DNA of 64,000 bases. It comes from JASLQO01 sp002327525. GTDB taxonomy: Bacteria; Pseudomonadota; Gammaproteobacteria; Pseudomonadales; Azotimanducaceae. The stretch's first letter is position 1. The number at the start of each line of letters is the position of its first letter. The translations under genes were made by a program, and so were the position numbers. Location: positions 62,001 to 126,000 of the forward strand of contig JASLQO010000018.1 of NCBI GenBank assembly GCA_030744435.1, read 5' to 3'. Shown in pieces: positions 51,421-60,534 of this stretch. The notes beneath the pieces were generated by a model. It was not told where the DNA came from and did not search any database. It was given only the letters and a program-made list of their open reading frames with translations.

Positions 51421-52932
51421 ATGAGCGAAGAACGTGACGTGCTGGCCAACCGCCGGGAGAAGCACGGAATCTGGACTGGGGAAGCCGGTGCTTATGCCAA
51501 CGGGTTTCGCCGCAGCGACCTTGCCGCCGACCTGCACGAACGCCATGCCGACGAGGACAAGGCGGCTCTGGAGACCCTCGCCATCGAGACGGCGGTGGCG
51601 GGCCGCATCATGCTGCGCAGAGTCATGGGCAAAGCGAGCTTCATCACGCTTCAGGATGGTTCGGATCGGGGTGCCCGCCAGATCCAGTGTTATCTGACGA
51701 AGAACGATCTCGGCGAGGAGGCTTACCAGCGTTTCAGAGATCTCACGGACATCGGCGACATCGTTGGTGTGCGCGGGCGCCTGATGCGGACCAACAAGGG
51801 TGAACTCACGGTACACGCACAGACACTCGAACTCCTGAACAAGACCCTGCGCCCGCTGCCGGAGAAGTTTCACGGCCTGTCGGACCAGGAGATTCGCTAT
51901 CGACAGCGCTACCTCGATCTCATGGTGAACGAGCAGGCGCGTGAGACTTTCCGCACCCGCTCGGAGGTAGTGCGGGTCATTCGTGGCTTCTTTGCCGAGA
52001 GAGGTTTTCTGGAAGTGGAAACCCCGATGATGCAGGTGATTCCGGGTGGAGCGGCGGCGCGCCCCTTTGTCACGCACCACAACAGTCTCGACCTCGATCT
52101 CTACCTGCGGGTCGCGCCTGAGCTGTATCTGAAGCGTCTGGTGGTGGGTGGTTTTGAGAAGGTGTTCGAGATCAATCGCAATTTTCGCAACGAGGGACTC
52201 TCCACTCGTCACAATCCCGAGTTCACCATGCTCGAGTTCTACTGGGCGTACCACGATTACCGGGACCTGATCGAGCTGACCGCCGATCTGCTCGCCCGCG
52301 TGGCATCCGATGTGCTCGGTCGCACCAGGATCGACTACCAGGGCAAGGCAGTGGACTTCGGTGCGCGACCGGCCAGCATGACGATGCTCGAGTCCATTGT
52401 GCGCTTCGCGGATGTGAGTGAGGCTCAGGCGAGCGATGCCGACGGCCTGCGCGCTCTGCTCAAAGGTATGGATCTGCAGGTGGAGGAGGGCTGGGGCCTT
52501 GGCAAATTACAGTCGGAATTGTTCGAGGCTCGTGTGGAAGAACAACTCACGGACCCGACCTTCATCACGGGTTACCCGACGGAGATCTCGCCGCTGTCGA
52601 GACGCAGCGACGAGCATCCGCTCTACTCTGATCGTTTCGAGCTTTTCATCGGTGGCCGCGAGATTGCCAACGGCTTCTCGGAACTGAACGATCCCGACGA
52701 TCAGGCGGAGCGATTCCGTGCGCAGGTTGCGCAAAAAGAGGCAGGGGACCCCGAAGCCATGCACTTCGACCAGGATTACATCACAGCCCTCGAGTACGGA
52801 CTGCCCCCGACGGCGGGTGAGGGCATCGGGATCGACCGGCTGGTGATGTTGTTGACTGATTCACCGTCCATTCGTGACGTCTTGCTGTTTCCGCTGATGC
52901 GGCCACTTGGCATGGTTTCCGACGATGGCTGA
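51421..52932 (+). CDS. lysS: Lysyl-tRNA synthetase (class II)
   Basis: 503 residues: N-terminal OB-fold anticodon domain (VAGRIMLRRVMGKASFI), class II motif 1 near FLEVETPMMQ, motif 2 with FEINRNFRNEGLSTRHNPEF, and motif 3 in GEGIGIDRLVMLLTDS. ATG 51421 gives the family start; the frame is open upstream inside prfB. Its last 8 bp overlap ung. Confidence 0.98.
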   Translation: MSEERDVLANRREKHGIWTGEAGAYANGFRRSDLAADLHERHADEDKAALETLAIETAVAGRIMLRRVMGKASFITLQDGSDRGARQIQCYLTKNDLGEEAYQRFRDLTDIGDIVGVRGRLMRTNKGELTVHAQTLELLNKTLRPLPEKFHGLSDQEIRYRQRYLDLMVNEQARETFRTRSEVVRVIRGFFAERGFLEVETPMMQVIPGGAAARPFVTHHNSLDLDLYLRVAPELYLKRLVVGGFEKVFEINRNFRNEGLSTRHNPEFTMLEFYWAYHDYRDLIELTADLLARVASDVLGRTRIDYQGKAVDFGARPASMTMLESIVRFADVSEAQASDADGLRALLKGMDLQVEEGWGLGKLQSELFEARVEEQLTDPTFITGYPTEISPLSRRSDEHPLYSDRFELFIGGREIANGFSELNDPDDQAERFRAQVAQKEAGDPEAMHFDQDYITALEYGLPPTAGEGIGIDRLVMLLTDSPSIRDVLLFPLMRPLGMVSDDG

Positions 52933-53623
52933 GGATCGTCTCAGGCTCGAGGCCTCCTGGAAGGCCATGCTGAAAGATGAGTTCGACAAACCCTACATGC
53001 GCTCGCTGCGTGAATTTCTATCCCGCGAGAAACAGCACCGGCGCGTGATCTATCCCCGTGGTGAACATATCTTCGCGGCCCTGGATTTGTGTCCCCTCGA
53101 TCGCGTGAAAGTGGTCATCATCGGCCAGGATCCGTACCACGGCTCCGGACAGGCGCATGGATTGTGTTTCTCGGTCCTCCGCGGCGTCCCGCAGCCACCC
53201 TCGCTGATGAACATCTTCAAGGAGATCAACGACGAACTCGGGGATGGTCAGCGTCGGCTCGACGGTGATCGGGGGTGTCTCGAATCGTGGGCGCGTCAGG
53301 GAGTGCTGCTGCTCAATGCCGTACTCACCGTGGAGCGTGGCCGCGCGGGGTCACACCAGGGTCGGGGCTGGGAGACGTTCACCGATCAGATCGTCGAGGT
53401 GCTGAATCGCGAGCGTAGGGGCCTGGTGTTCCTCCTATGGGGTGCCTACGCTCAGAAGAAGGGGGCCATGGTGGACCGCAGCCGCCACGAGGTACTCATG
53501 GCACCGCATCCGTCTCCGCTTTCGGCGCATCGGGGTTTTTTTGGCTGCAACCACTTCCGGCTTACGAATCAGTACCTGGAAGCACGCGCTGAGGCGCCCA
53601 TCGACTGGTTCGATGTTGAATGA
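52925..53623 (+). CDS. ung: Uracil-DNA glycosylase
   Basis: Removes uracil from DNA. 232 residues: catalytic Asp69 in GQDPYHG, LLNAVLTVE, and the HPSPLSAHRGFFGC loop with the second catalytic His. ATG overlaps the lysS end. A 30-bp gap follows before the enoyl-CoA hydratase gene. Confidence 0.98.
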   Translation: MAEDRLRLEASWKAMLKDEFDKPYMRSLREFLSREKQHRRVIYPRGEHIFAALDLCPLDRVKVVIIGQDPYHGSGQAHGLCFSVLRGVPQPPSLMNIFKEINDELGDGQRRLDGDRGCLESWARQGVLLLNAVLTVERGRAGSHQGRGWETFTDQIVEVLNRERRGLVFLLWGAYAQKKGAMVDRSRHEVLMAPHPSPLSAHRGFFGCNHFRLTNQYLEARAEAPIDWFDVE

Positions 53624-53653
53624 GGCCGGACTGATCACAAACCAAGGAGTCAC

Positions 53654-54451
53654 ATGATGAGCGAGATTGGGTCGTTGACTGAGAAGTTGTTGGTCGAACA
53701 GCGTGGCAACACGGTGGTGGTCACCATCAACACACCACCCGCCAATACCTGGGATGCCGATAACCTCGGCGCGTTGAAAACACTGGTCGAGGACTGCAAT
53801 AGCGAGAAATCGGTGTATGCGCTCGTGATCACTGGCAGCGGCGAGAAGTTCTTCTCCGCCGGTGCGGATCTGAAGCTGTTCGCCGACGGCGACAAGCGGG
53901 TCGCACGCTCCATGGCGGACAACTTCGGCAGTGCGTTTGAGACCCTGGCCGATTTCCGCGGTGTCTCCATTGCCGCCGTCAATGGCTACGCCATGGGCGG
54001 TGGACTCGAGTGCGCCCTTGCATGCGACATCCGCATCGCCGAAACGCAGGCGCAAATGGCGTTGCCGGAGGCGACAGTGGGCCTTCTGCCCTGTGGCGGT
54101 GGAACTCAGAATCTGGCCTGGGTCGTGGGCGAGGGCTGGGCCAAGCGCATGATTTTGTGTGGCGAGCGCCTCGATGCAGTGAAGGCGCGCGAGGTGGGCC
54201 TGGTCGAGGAAGTGGTGGATACGGGGCAGGCGTTGGGACGGGCGCTGGAACTGGCCGAGAGCGTGAACCATCAGAGCCCACCGGCCGTGTCGGCTTGCAA
54301 GCATCTCATCCAGAAAGCACGTGCTGGTGACATAGCAAGTGCCTATGCCGTCGAGCGTGATGCTTTCGTCGATCTGTTCGATACCAGAGACCAGCCTGAA
54401 GGGGTGAATGCCTTTTTGGAGAAACGAAAGCCTGTGTGGGTGAATGGATGA
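53654..54451 (+). CDS. Enoyl-CoA hydratase/isomerase family protein
   Basis: 265-residue crotonase-fold enzyme. Oxyanion-hole segments FFSAGADLKLF and NGYAMGGGLECALACD; a glutamate in LPEATVGLLPCGGG is a likely catalytic residue. Given the two genes downstream, hydration of methacrylyl-CoA in valine breakdown is a reasonable inference; general beta-oxidation is an alternative. Its stop overlaps the next ATG (ATGA at 54448). Confidence 0.9.
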   Translation: MMSEIGSLTEKLLVEQRGNTVVVTINTPPANTWDADNLGALKTLVEDCNSEKSVYALVITGSGEKFFSAGADLKLFADGDKRVARSMADNFGSAFETLADFRGVSIAAVNGYAMGGGLECALACDIRIAETQAQMALPEATVGLLPCGGGTQNLAWVVGEGWAKRMILCGERLDAVKAREVGLVEEVVDTGQALGRALELAESVNHQSPPAVSACKHLIQKARAGDIASAYAVERDAFVDLFDTRDQPEGVNAFLEKRKPVWVNG

Positions 54452-55578
54452 CGCATGTCGACCCGGCCGGATCCTGCGTAACCTTGCGCGAACATGCAAC
54501 GCGGGGTGGTACGAAACTCGCACATGCGGAGTTGAATTCCGAGGCGACGCTCAACTCTGTGAGTCTCGAGATGATTCAGATACTTCAGCCCGCACTTGAG
54601 CGCTGGCGTGCGGACGACTCGGTGAGTGCGGTGCTCATAACGGGCGCGGGCGATCGCGCGTTCAGTGCTGGTGGCGATATCCAGGCGTTGTACAGGGCCA
54701 TGGTCGCCAATCACGAAGCTGGTGTGACGGTGGACGAGTATCCCTTTCAATTCTTCGAGCAGGAGTATCGTCTCGATTACCTCATCCACAATTTTTCAAA
54801 GCCGCTGATCTGCGTGGGGCATGCCATCGTGATGGGTGGGGGACTCGGCATTTTCTCGGGTGCACGATTCAGGGTGGTGAGTGAAAAATGCAGAATCGCC
54901 TTTCCGGAAGTCAGCATCGGCCTGTTTCCGGATGCAGGCGGCACATGGATGTTACGCAACCTCGTGCCTGGCATCGCTGCGTTCATCGGCATGACGGGTA
55001 GTTCGGTTAACGCTGCAGATGCGCTGGCCTCCGGAATAGCGACCCATCACACACGGTTGGATGCGCGCGGCGATATACTAACGGTGCTAACCAGGCTCGA
55101 TCTCGGTGGGGATGCCGACACTGATTCTTCGATGATCGATGCGGCGCTCAGCGCACTGCCGGCGGCCCCATTGCCTGCTGGTGAGTTCGCTATCCTGAGC
55201 CGGGAGTTTGATCTGTCCGGTTCCTATGCGGAGGTGGCGGGCCGCATCGAGGAGTACGCTGGCGCCAGCGAATGGGCGCAGCGTGGTATCGCCACCATGC
55301 AGCACGGCTGCGCCACCAGCGTGGGCATCGTCATCGAGCAACTGCGCCGTTCTCCGGCGCTCGATATGGCGGACTGTTTTCGCATGGAGATGGATGTCGC
55401 GAGCCATTGCGCGTTGTTCTCGGAGTTCACGGAGGGCATTCGTGCGTTGATCATCGAGAAGGACAATCAGCCCCGGTGGCGCCACGCTAGTATCGCGGAA
55501 CTCGACGAGGCGCAGGTGCTGGCGCACTTCGAGCCCGCCTGGCCGGAGAATCCGCTAGCGGATCTAGCCCTGATGTAG
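54448..55578 (+). CDS. 3-hydroxyisobutyryl-CoA hydrolase-like crotonase
   Basis: 376 residues, crotonase fold with the extra C-terminal region of the hydrolase subgroup (ENPLADLA near the end). Key segments: AFSAGGDIQALY, GHAIVMGGGLGIFSGARF, and FPEVSIGLFPDAGGTW with the glutamate and aspartate expected for thioester hydrolysis. Would release 3-hydroxyisobutyrate in valine catabolism. ATG 54448 overlaps the previous gene. The last five codons and stop (LALM, TAG) lie inside the palindromic element starting at 55564, so the native 3' end has been replaced. Confidence 0.88.
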   Translation: MTHVDPAGSCVTLREHATRGGTKLAHAELNSEATLNSVSLEMIQILQPALERWRADDSVSAVLITGAGDRAFSAGGDIQALYRAMVANHEAGVTVDEYPFQFFEQEYRLDYLIHNFSKPLICVGHAIVMGGGLGIFSGARFRVVSEKCRIAFPEVSIGLFPDAGGTWMLRNLVPGIAAFIGMTGSSVNAADALASGIATHHTRLDARGDILTVLTRLDLGGDADTDSSMIDAALSALPAAPLPAGEFAILSREFDLSGSYAEVAGRIEEYAGASEWAQRGIATMQHGCATSVGIVIEQLRRSPALDMADCFRMEMDVASHCALFSEFTEGIRALIIEKDNQPRWRHASIAELDEAQVLAHFEPAWPENPLADLALM

Positions 55579-55666
55579 CAGAAATGTGCGCACGGACACG
55601 AAGTGCCAGGTATAGGACGAGCCGCAGGCGCTCTGGGCGTGTACATTTCTGCTGCATCAGGGCTAG
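55564..55666. mobile_element. 103-bp palindromic element, second copy of the 5234-5426 family
   Basis: Ends CTAGCCCTGATGTAGCAG and, reversed, CTAGCCCTGATGCAGCAG; pairing extends about 28 bp on each side (through GAAATGT). It shares the CCCTGATGTAGCA ends and a roughly 50-bp right half with the inner palindrome near 5.4 kb. No coding capacity. It separates the hydrolase gene from its pathway partner and supplies the hydrolase stop codon. Confidence 0.75.
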
Positions 55667-55693
55667 CTGCAAATTGAACGCGGGAGAGGTGTG

Positions 55694-56587
55694 ATGAGTC
55701 AGAAAATAGGTTTCGTGGGTCTCGGCAACATGGGTGGTCCCATGGCCGGCAATCTCGCGGCAGCTGGTTATGAAGTTAAAGTGTTCGACCTGGTCAACGA
55801 CGCGATGCTTGGCGTGGAGGGCGTAGAACCGCAGTCCAGCGCCGTGCAGGCTGCGAGTGATGTCGACGTGTTCATCAGCATGTTGCCAGCCGGGCGGCAC
55901 GTTGCCGGTCTTTATCTCGACGGCGGTGTGCTGGATGCGGTGAGCGGAGATACGCTGTTGATCGACTGCAGCACCATCGATCCCGAAACGGCGAGAATGG
56001 TTGCCAGCGCTGCGGGCGAGAGGGGCGTGAACATGCTGGATGCGCCCGTTTCCGGCGGTATCGCCGGTGCGGTGGGTGGTACGCTGACATTCATCGTGGG
56101 AGGTAGAGAAGAGGTGCTCGAACAGGCGCGTCCGGTGCTGGAGGTGATGGGTGCGAATATCTTTCATGCGGGTGAAAACAGTGCCGGCCAGGTTGCCAAG
56201 ATCTGCAACAACATGCTGCTGGCGGTACTTATGGCGGGAACCTCCGAGGCATTGGCGCTCGGGGTGGCCAATGGACTCGACCCGGCCGTGTTGTCCGAGG
56301 TGATGAAGCAATCCTCGGGTGGTAACTGGGCGCTCAACGTCTACAACCCCTATCCCGGTGTGATGGAGGGCAGTGCGGCTGGCCGGGATTATGAGGGCGG
56401 TTTTCTGGTCGATTTGATGGTGAAAGACCTCGGGCTCGCCATGGATACTGCGCAGCACAGCGCCAGTTCCGTTCCCATGGGTTCACTGGCACACGACCTC
56501 TACCGCCTGCATCGGGAGAATCTCGATGCCGGAAGCCTGGACTTCTCCAGCATTCAGTGGTTCTACAAGCCGGAGCTACGCTCGTAG
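55694..56587 (+). CDS. mmsB: 3-hydroxyisobutyrate dehydrogenase
   Basis: NAD-dependent oxidation of 3-hydroxyisobutyrate to methylmalonate semialdehyde in valine breakdown. 297 residues: Rossmann motif GFVGLGNMGGPMA, substrate motif DAPVSGGIAGAVGGTL near 117, catalytic Lys in GQVAKICNNMLLA near 171, and KDLGLAMDTA. ATG 55694 follows GGGAGAGG. With the two crotonases it forms a short valine pathway; mmsA is not in the window. It overlaps ygfZ tail to tail by 25 bp. Confidence 0.94.
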   Translation: MSQKIGFVGLGNMGGPMAGNLAAAGYEVKVFDLVNDAMLGVEGVEPQSSAVQAASDVDVFISMLPAGRHVAGLYLDGGVLDAVSGDTLLIDCSTIDPETARMVASAAGERGVNMLDAPVSGGIAGAVGGTLTFIVGGREEVLEQARPVLEVMGANIFHAGENSAGQVAKICNNMLLAVLMAGTSEALALGVANGLDPAVLSEVMKQSSGGNWALNVYNPYPGVMEGSAAGRDYEGGFLVDLMVKDLGLAMDTAQHSASSVPMGSLAHDLYRLHRENLDAGSLDFSSIQWFYKPELRS

Positions 56588-57456
56588 CGAGTGACACTGC
56601 CGGCGGTCGCCTTCGAGATGAGAGTATCAGGCGCATCGTCCCGGAGCACTGCGAGTGCGCAGCCTGGTTCCGGTGAGCTGGTGGTGTTGATGAGCGTACC
56701 CTGGATCTCGCCGGTATCGGTCGTGAGCACGGCACCCGGCCTGGGCGTCGCTCCCTGCCAGACGCACGCCTTGAGCCTGCGCTTCACCTGGCCGCGATGC
56801 TGTGCGCGGGCGACCACTTCCTGACCCAGATAGCAGCCCTTGTCGAAGCTGACGGCGGAGTCCGCGAGATTCAGCATTTGTGGCAAAAAGGTATCCTGAG
56901 TGGCTGCGCTGATCCAGCATTCGCCAAGTTCGATCTCTGTGCGAGTCCAGACATCCGCCGATACATACGCGGCGTCTGAGGTCAGCGCGCGCGCCTCGGC
57001 GATTGTCGAGGCCAGCCCTATGGTGCGCTGCGCGTCGAGCGCATGGCCAGCCGTGGATGTGTACGTCGCATCCCCCATCCTCGCGAACACGAGCCCGGTA
57101 TTCGTCATGTCTTCGGCATGCGTTCGTGAGAAGGCGAGGTAGGGATTCAGGAATTCGACGAGCCCGGATGCTACGGATGCGTGAACGATCATGATCACAG
57201 CGGGCGCTTCAGTGTCGTGGCGGAAGGCGAGACCGTTGGCGTACACGCGACCGGAGCGCGTGCAGATTGCCGTTGACTGTGCCCGCTGATCCAGCTGATC
57301 CGTATCCGAGGTGAGGTAACCCTGAAGAAACTGCAGCACATCGGTTCCCGTGAACGCTACGGCCGCCAGGTGGTCCAGCCAGGCTGCCAGGCTATGCTGA
57401 TCCCCTTTCGGATCGATGGTTTGCGGGGCCGATGTCTGCCATTCACTTTCGAGCAT
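56563..57456 (-). CDS. ygfZ: Folate-binding Fe-S cluster repair/assembly protein YgfZ
   Basis: GcvT-like, folate-binding protein needed for some Fe-S enzymes such as MiaB. 297 residues. The diagnostic KGCYLGQE motif is at 206-213 with conserved Cys208, followed by RAQHRGQVKRRL. ATG at 57456; divergent from sdhE across 65 bp, a common arrangement. Confidence 0.95.
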   Translation of the reverse strand: MLESEWQTSAPQTIDPKGDQHSLAAWLDHLAAVAFTGTDVLQFLQGYLTSDTDQLDQRAQSTAICTRSGRVYANGLAFRHDTEAPAVIMIVHASVASGLVEFLNPYLAFSRTHAEDMTNTGLVFARMGDATYTSTAGHALDAQRTIGLASTIAEARALTSDAAYVSADVWTRTEIELGECWISAATQDTFLPQMLNLADSAVSFDKGCYLGQEVVARAQHRGQVKRRLKACVWQGATPRPGAVLTTDTGEIQGTLINTTSSPEPGCALAVLRDDAPDTLISKATAGSVTRYERSSGL

Positions 57457-57521
57457 GTCTGAAAAGGTCGAGGGCGAGGGTGGCGTGATTGTCCCGTGCT
57501 TTGCTGATAGTGTCGAGGCAT

Positions 57522-57785
57522 ATGACTGACCAGCATTCTGATGACAACCGCCTCTACTGGCGCAGCCGCCGGGGTATGACGGAGCTGGAGCTCAAGCTCA
57601 TTCCCTTTTTCAAGATGCGGGGAGCAGACCTCTCGCAGGACGACAAGACTGCTTATGCGCGCCTGCTGGAAGAAGAAGACTGGCAGATCTTCGATTGGCT
57701 GCAAGGGCGAGAGCGACCGGGGGATCCTGCGCTGGCACGCATCGTCAGCCAGATCAGGGACTTCTGTGCCGCGCCTCGCGGTTGA
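57522..57785 (+). CDS. sdhE: FAD assembly factor SdhE
   Basis: 87-residue helper that attaches FAD covalently to succinate dehydrogenase flavoprotein. RGxxE motif at residues 17-21 (RGMTE), then LELKLIPFF and EEEDWQIFDWL. ATG 57522 gives the E. coli-like length; earlier in-frame codons are unnecessary. It overlaps ygfX by about 20 bp. Confidence 0.95.
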   Translation: MTDQHSDDNRLYWRSRRGMTELELKLIPFFKMRGADLSQDDKTAYARLLEEEDWQIFDWLQGRERPGDPALARIVSQIRDFCAAPRG

Positions 57786-58095
57786 GACGGGACGTCTGCG
57801 TCGCGTGGAGGCGGCGATTTATGGCGCATCCATCATCACCGGAGGAACCGTCTGGTTCGGTTGGACGGGTGCGATTTTCATGGCTGTGATCGTCGCCCGG
57901 CTGTGGCCGCCCGCCACCCTGGTGTTGCAGTGGGGAGACCGGCGCCTGCGCTATCTGCGCCTGTCGCAACGCAGTGTCTCGTTCGGGACCTGGTGGCGTA
58001 CGCAAACCCTGTACCGTGACGAGTTGCCGCGTGGTGATTTTGCGCGCATACGCCGTGAACTGAAGCGCGCCGTGAATGAGAAAGACATGCGTTAG
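57766..58095 (+). CDS. ygfX: YgfX-family membrane protein
   Basis: About 109 residues with two adjacent hydrophobic segments near 15-52 (GASIITGGTVWFGW, IFMAVIVARLWPP), then a basic cytoplasmic tail ending TLYRDELPRGDFARIRRELK, typical of the family beside sdhE. In E. coli YgfX has been described as a cell-division-affecting toxin (CptA) with SdhE as antitoxin, though that is disputed. GTG 57766 is the likely start. It overlaps nadB tail to tail by 4 bp. Confidence 0.8.
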   Translation: MPRLAVETGRLRRVEAAIYGASIITGGTVWFGWTGAIFMAVIVARLWPPATLVLQWGDRRLRYLRLSQRSVSFGTWWRTQTLYRDELPRGDFARIRRELKRAVNEKDMR

Positions 58096-59720
58096 CTCAC
58101 CGGTTGAACCTGGGGTCGCAGCAGTTCGAGATGCTCCATCGCTCCCGGGAACAGGATGGTGTCGTTCGCATGCTCCAGTGCCTCGGGGTAATCGAGGTTG
58201 AAGTGCAGTCCGCGGCTTTCCTGCCGGTTGAGAGCGGAACGGATAATCAGTTCCGCGACGTTGATGAGGTTGCGCAATTCGATGAGATCGTTGCTGACGC
58301 GATAGTGACTGTAAAACTCGTGTACTTCCTGTTTCAGTAGTTCCACGCGGTTGAGTGCCCGCTGCAGGCGTTTGTTGGTGCGTACGATGCCCACATAGTC
58401 CCACATGAAGCGCCGCAATTCGTCCCAGTTGTGGGCGATGATGACGTCTTCGTCAGAGTTTGTGACCTGACTCTCGTCCCAGTGCGGTACGTTCAACTGC
58501 TGAAAAGGTGTGTCGATCTGCTTTGCTATTTCGTTGGCCGCCACCTCGGCAAACACCAGACATTCGAGCAGTGAGTTGCTGGCGAGCCGATTGGCGCCAT
58601 GCAGTCCCGTACAGGTGACTTCGCCCACCGCGTAGAGTCCGGGTATGTCGGTGCAGGCGTTGTGATCCACGACGACCCCGCCGCACGTGTAGTGAGCGGC
58701 CGGGACGACGGGAATGGGTTCGCGGCACAGCTCGTAGCCGAATTCGCGGCACTGCGCCGCGATGGTCGGAAAATGTTCCTCGATGAACAGCGCCGGACGG
58801 TGGCTGATATCCAGAAAAACGCTGTCGAGACCCAGACGTTTCATCTCATGGTCGATGGCCCGCGCCACGATGTCCCTCGGTGCGAGGTCGGCGCGCTGAT
58901 CGAAACGATGCATGAAGCTGTCGCCATCGGGCAGTTTGAGCACGGCACCCTCGCCGCGCAGTGCCTCGGAGATCAGAAACGACTTTGCGTGCGGATGATA
59001 GAGACAGGTGGGGTGAAACTGATTGAATTCCATATTGGCCACGCGGCAACCAGCACGCCATGCCATGGCGATACCGTCCCCGGTGGAGCTGTCCGGATTG
59101 CTAGTGTAGAGGTAGACCTTGCTCGCGCCCCCGGTGGCGAGAATGACGAAGCGCGCCTGGAATACTTCCACCGCACCGCTCCTGCGATTCAATACATAAG
59201 CGCCGGCACATCGGTTGGCGCGGCGATCGAGTTTAGACGTGTTGATCAGATCGATGGCGACTCGATTGCTGAACAGTTCGATACTCGGGTGGTCGAGCGC
59301 CTTGTGCCAGAGGGATTCGGTGAGTGCTTTACCAGTAGCGTCGGCCACATGCAGCACCCTCCTATGGCCGTGGCCACCCTCGCGGGTCAGGTGATATTCG
59401 TTGTCGATCTGGTCGAATTGCACACCCCATTTGTGCAGTTGTTCAATCACCCTGGGAGCATGCGAAACCGTGAATTGCACGATACGTTCGTCGCAGAGCC
59501 CCGCACCGGCATCGCAGGTATCCATGACATGCGAGGAAAAGCTGTCTTCGGGATCCGTCACAGCAGCGATACCGCCCTGGGCCCAATGTGAGGAACCGCT
59601 GGCGATATCACCCTTGCACAGTACCGTCACACGTGCAGGCCCCGCCAGCCGCAAGGCCGCGGAAAGCCCGGCCACGCCTCCGCCGATGATCAGTACGTCG
59701 GTAGCGAAACGCTGGGTCAT
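58092..59720 (-). CDS. nadB: L-aspartate oxidase
   Basis: FAD enzyme making iminoaspartate for NAD synthesis. 542 residues: DVLIIGGGVAGLSAA (FAD site), GSSHWAQGGIAAV, HGHRRVLH, the catalytic region HPTCLYHP, and HTGLHGANRL-like VTCTGLHGANRLASNS; helical C-terminal domain. ATG 59720 with GGAGAAG upstream; the frame is open further upstream but not family-like. Divergent from rpoE, as in many gammaproteobacteria. Confidence 0.97.
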   Translation of the reverse strand: MTQRFATDVLIIGGGVAGLSAALRLAGPARVTVLCKGDIASGSSHWAQGGIAAVTDPEDSFSSHVMDTCDAGAGLCDERIVQFTVSHAPRVIEQLHKWGVQFDQIDNEYHLTREGGHGHRRVLHVADATGKALTESLWHKALDHPSIELFSNRVAIDLINTSKLDRRANRCAGAYVLNRRSGAVEVFQARFVILATGGASKVYLYTSNPDSSTGDGIAMAWRAGCRVANMEFNQFHPTCLYHPHAKSFLISEALRGEGAVLKLPDGDSFMHRFDQRADLAPRDIVARAIDHEMKRLGLDSVFLDISHRPALFIEEHFPTIAAQCREFGYELCREPIPVVPAAHYTCGGVVVDHNACTDIPGLYAVGEVTCTGLHGANRLASNSLLECLVFAEVAANEIAKQIDTPFQQLNVPHWDESQVTNSDEDVIIAHNWDELRRFMWDYVGIVRTNKRLQRALNRVELLKQEVHEFYSHYRVSNDLIELRNLINVAELIIRSALNRQESRGLHFNLDYPEALEHANDTILFPGAMEHLELLRPQVQPVS

Positions 59721-59757
59721 TGGTGGCTTCTCCGCGCCTCGGCAATGGCCGGTACAT

Positions 59758-59784
59758 GGAACTTTGCAGGCAGACGTGGTCGAA
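59758..59784 (+). promoter_or_regulatory. Sigma-E-type promoter upstream of rpoE
   Basis: GGAACTT (59758-59764), 15 bp, then TCGAA (59780-59784). The -35 is an exact match to the extracytoplasmic sigma-E consensus and the -10 is close to the TCAAA/TCTGA type. It would give autoregulation of the envelope-stress operon. Confidence 0.65.
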
Positions 59785-59879
59785 CAAAACGCATGGGTTG
59801 GGAATATCAGGCAATTGGACAGGCAGTGCAACCGCGTGCACAGGCGCACGGGTTGGGGGTGATTGGTATCGAATCGACG

Positions 59880-60506
59880 ATGACGTCAGAATACCGCGGG
59901 CAGTACGAGCGGACGGGGCGATTGGCTAAGGACACCGATCAGGAACTGGTGCGGCGAGTAAAGAGCGGCGATCGTCAGGCATTCGATCTGCTGTTCAGCC
60001 GCTATCAGCACAAGATCCTGAACCTGATCAGCCGCTATGTACGCGATGCCCAGGAGGTGGAAGATGTGGCGCAGGAGGCCTTCATCAAGGCATTTCGGGC
60101 GCTGCCCCGTTTTAGGGGTGAGAGTGCTTTCTATACCTGGCTGTATCGCATCGCCATCAATACGGCCAAGAACCATCTGGTGGCGCGCTCACGTCGGCCA
60201 CCAGGGGTCGATGTCGACGTGGAAGATGCGCAGTTTCTCGATGGCGCGGATCAGCTGCGCCAGGGGGAAAACCCGGAGGCGGAGCTGTCGCGTGATCAGC
60301 TCTCGACGGTCATCGACGAAGCCATCTCGGCTTTGCCCGACGATCTGCGCAGTGCGGTAACACTGCGCGAATTCGATGGTCTTAGCTACGAACAGATCGC
60401 GGACATCATGGAGTGTCCGGTCGGTACGGTGAGATCCCGTATCTTCCGGGCCCGTGAGGCGATCGATGAACGCATACGTCCTTTTCTCGGGAAGGAAACT
60501 CGATGA
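59880..60506 (+). CDS. rpoE: Extracytoplasmic sigma factor RpoE (AlgU)
   Basis: Envelope-stress sigma factor. 208 residues: region 2 (FDLLFSRYQHKILNLISRYV, VEDVAQEAFIKAFRAL, FRGESAFYTWLYRIA) and region 4 (LPDDLRSAVTLREFDGLSYEQIADIMECPVGTVRSRIFRAREAID). ATG 59880 is the first ATG close to the family start; GTG 59859 and TTG near 59923 are alternatives. It heads the rpoE-rseA-rseB-rseC-mucD operon. Confidence 0.97.
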   Translation: MTSEYRGQYERTGRLAKDTDQELVRRVKSGDRQAFDLLFSRYQHKILNLISRYVRDAQEVEDVAQEAFIKAFRALPRFRGESAFYTWLYRIAINTAKNHLVARSRRPPGVDVDVEDAQFLDGADQLRQGENPEAELSRDQLSTVIDEAISALPDDLRSAVTLREFDGLSYEQIADIMECPVGTVRSRIFRAREAIDERIRPFLGKETR

Positions 60507-60534
60507 AGGTTCGGCCGACAAAGCAGGTGAGCTT

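Noticed and set aside
57522..58095. sdhE-ygfX considered as a toxin-antitoxin system
   Set aside because: The RGxxE motif marks SdhE as the flavinylation factor; a toxin role for YgfX is disputed, so this is annotated as housekeeping.
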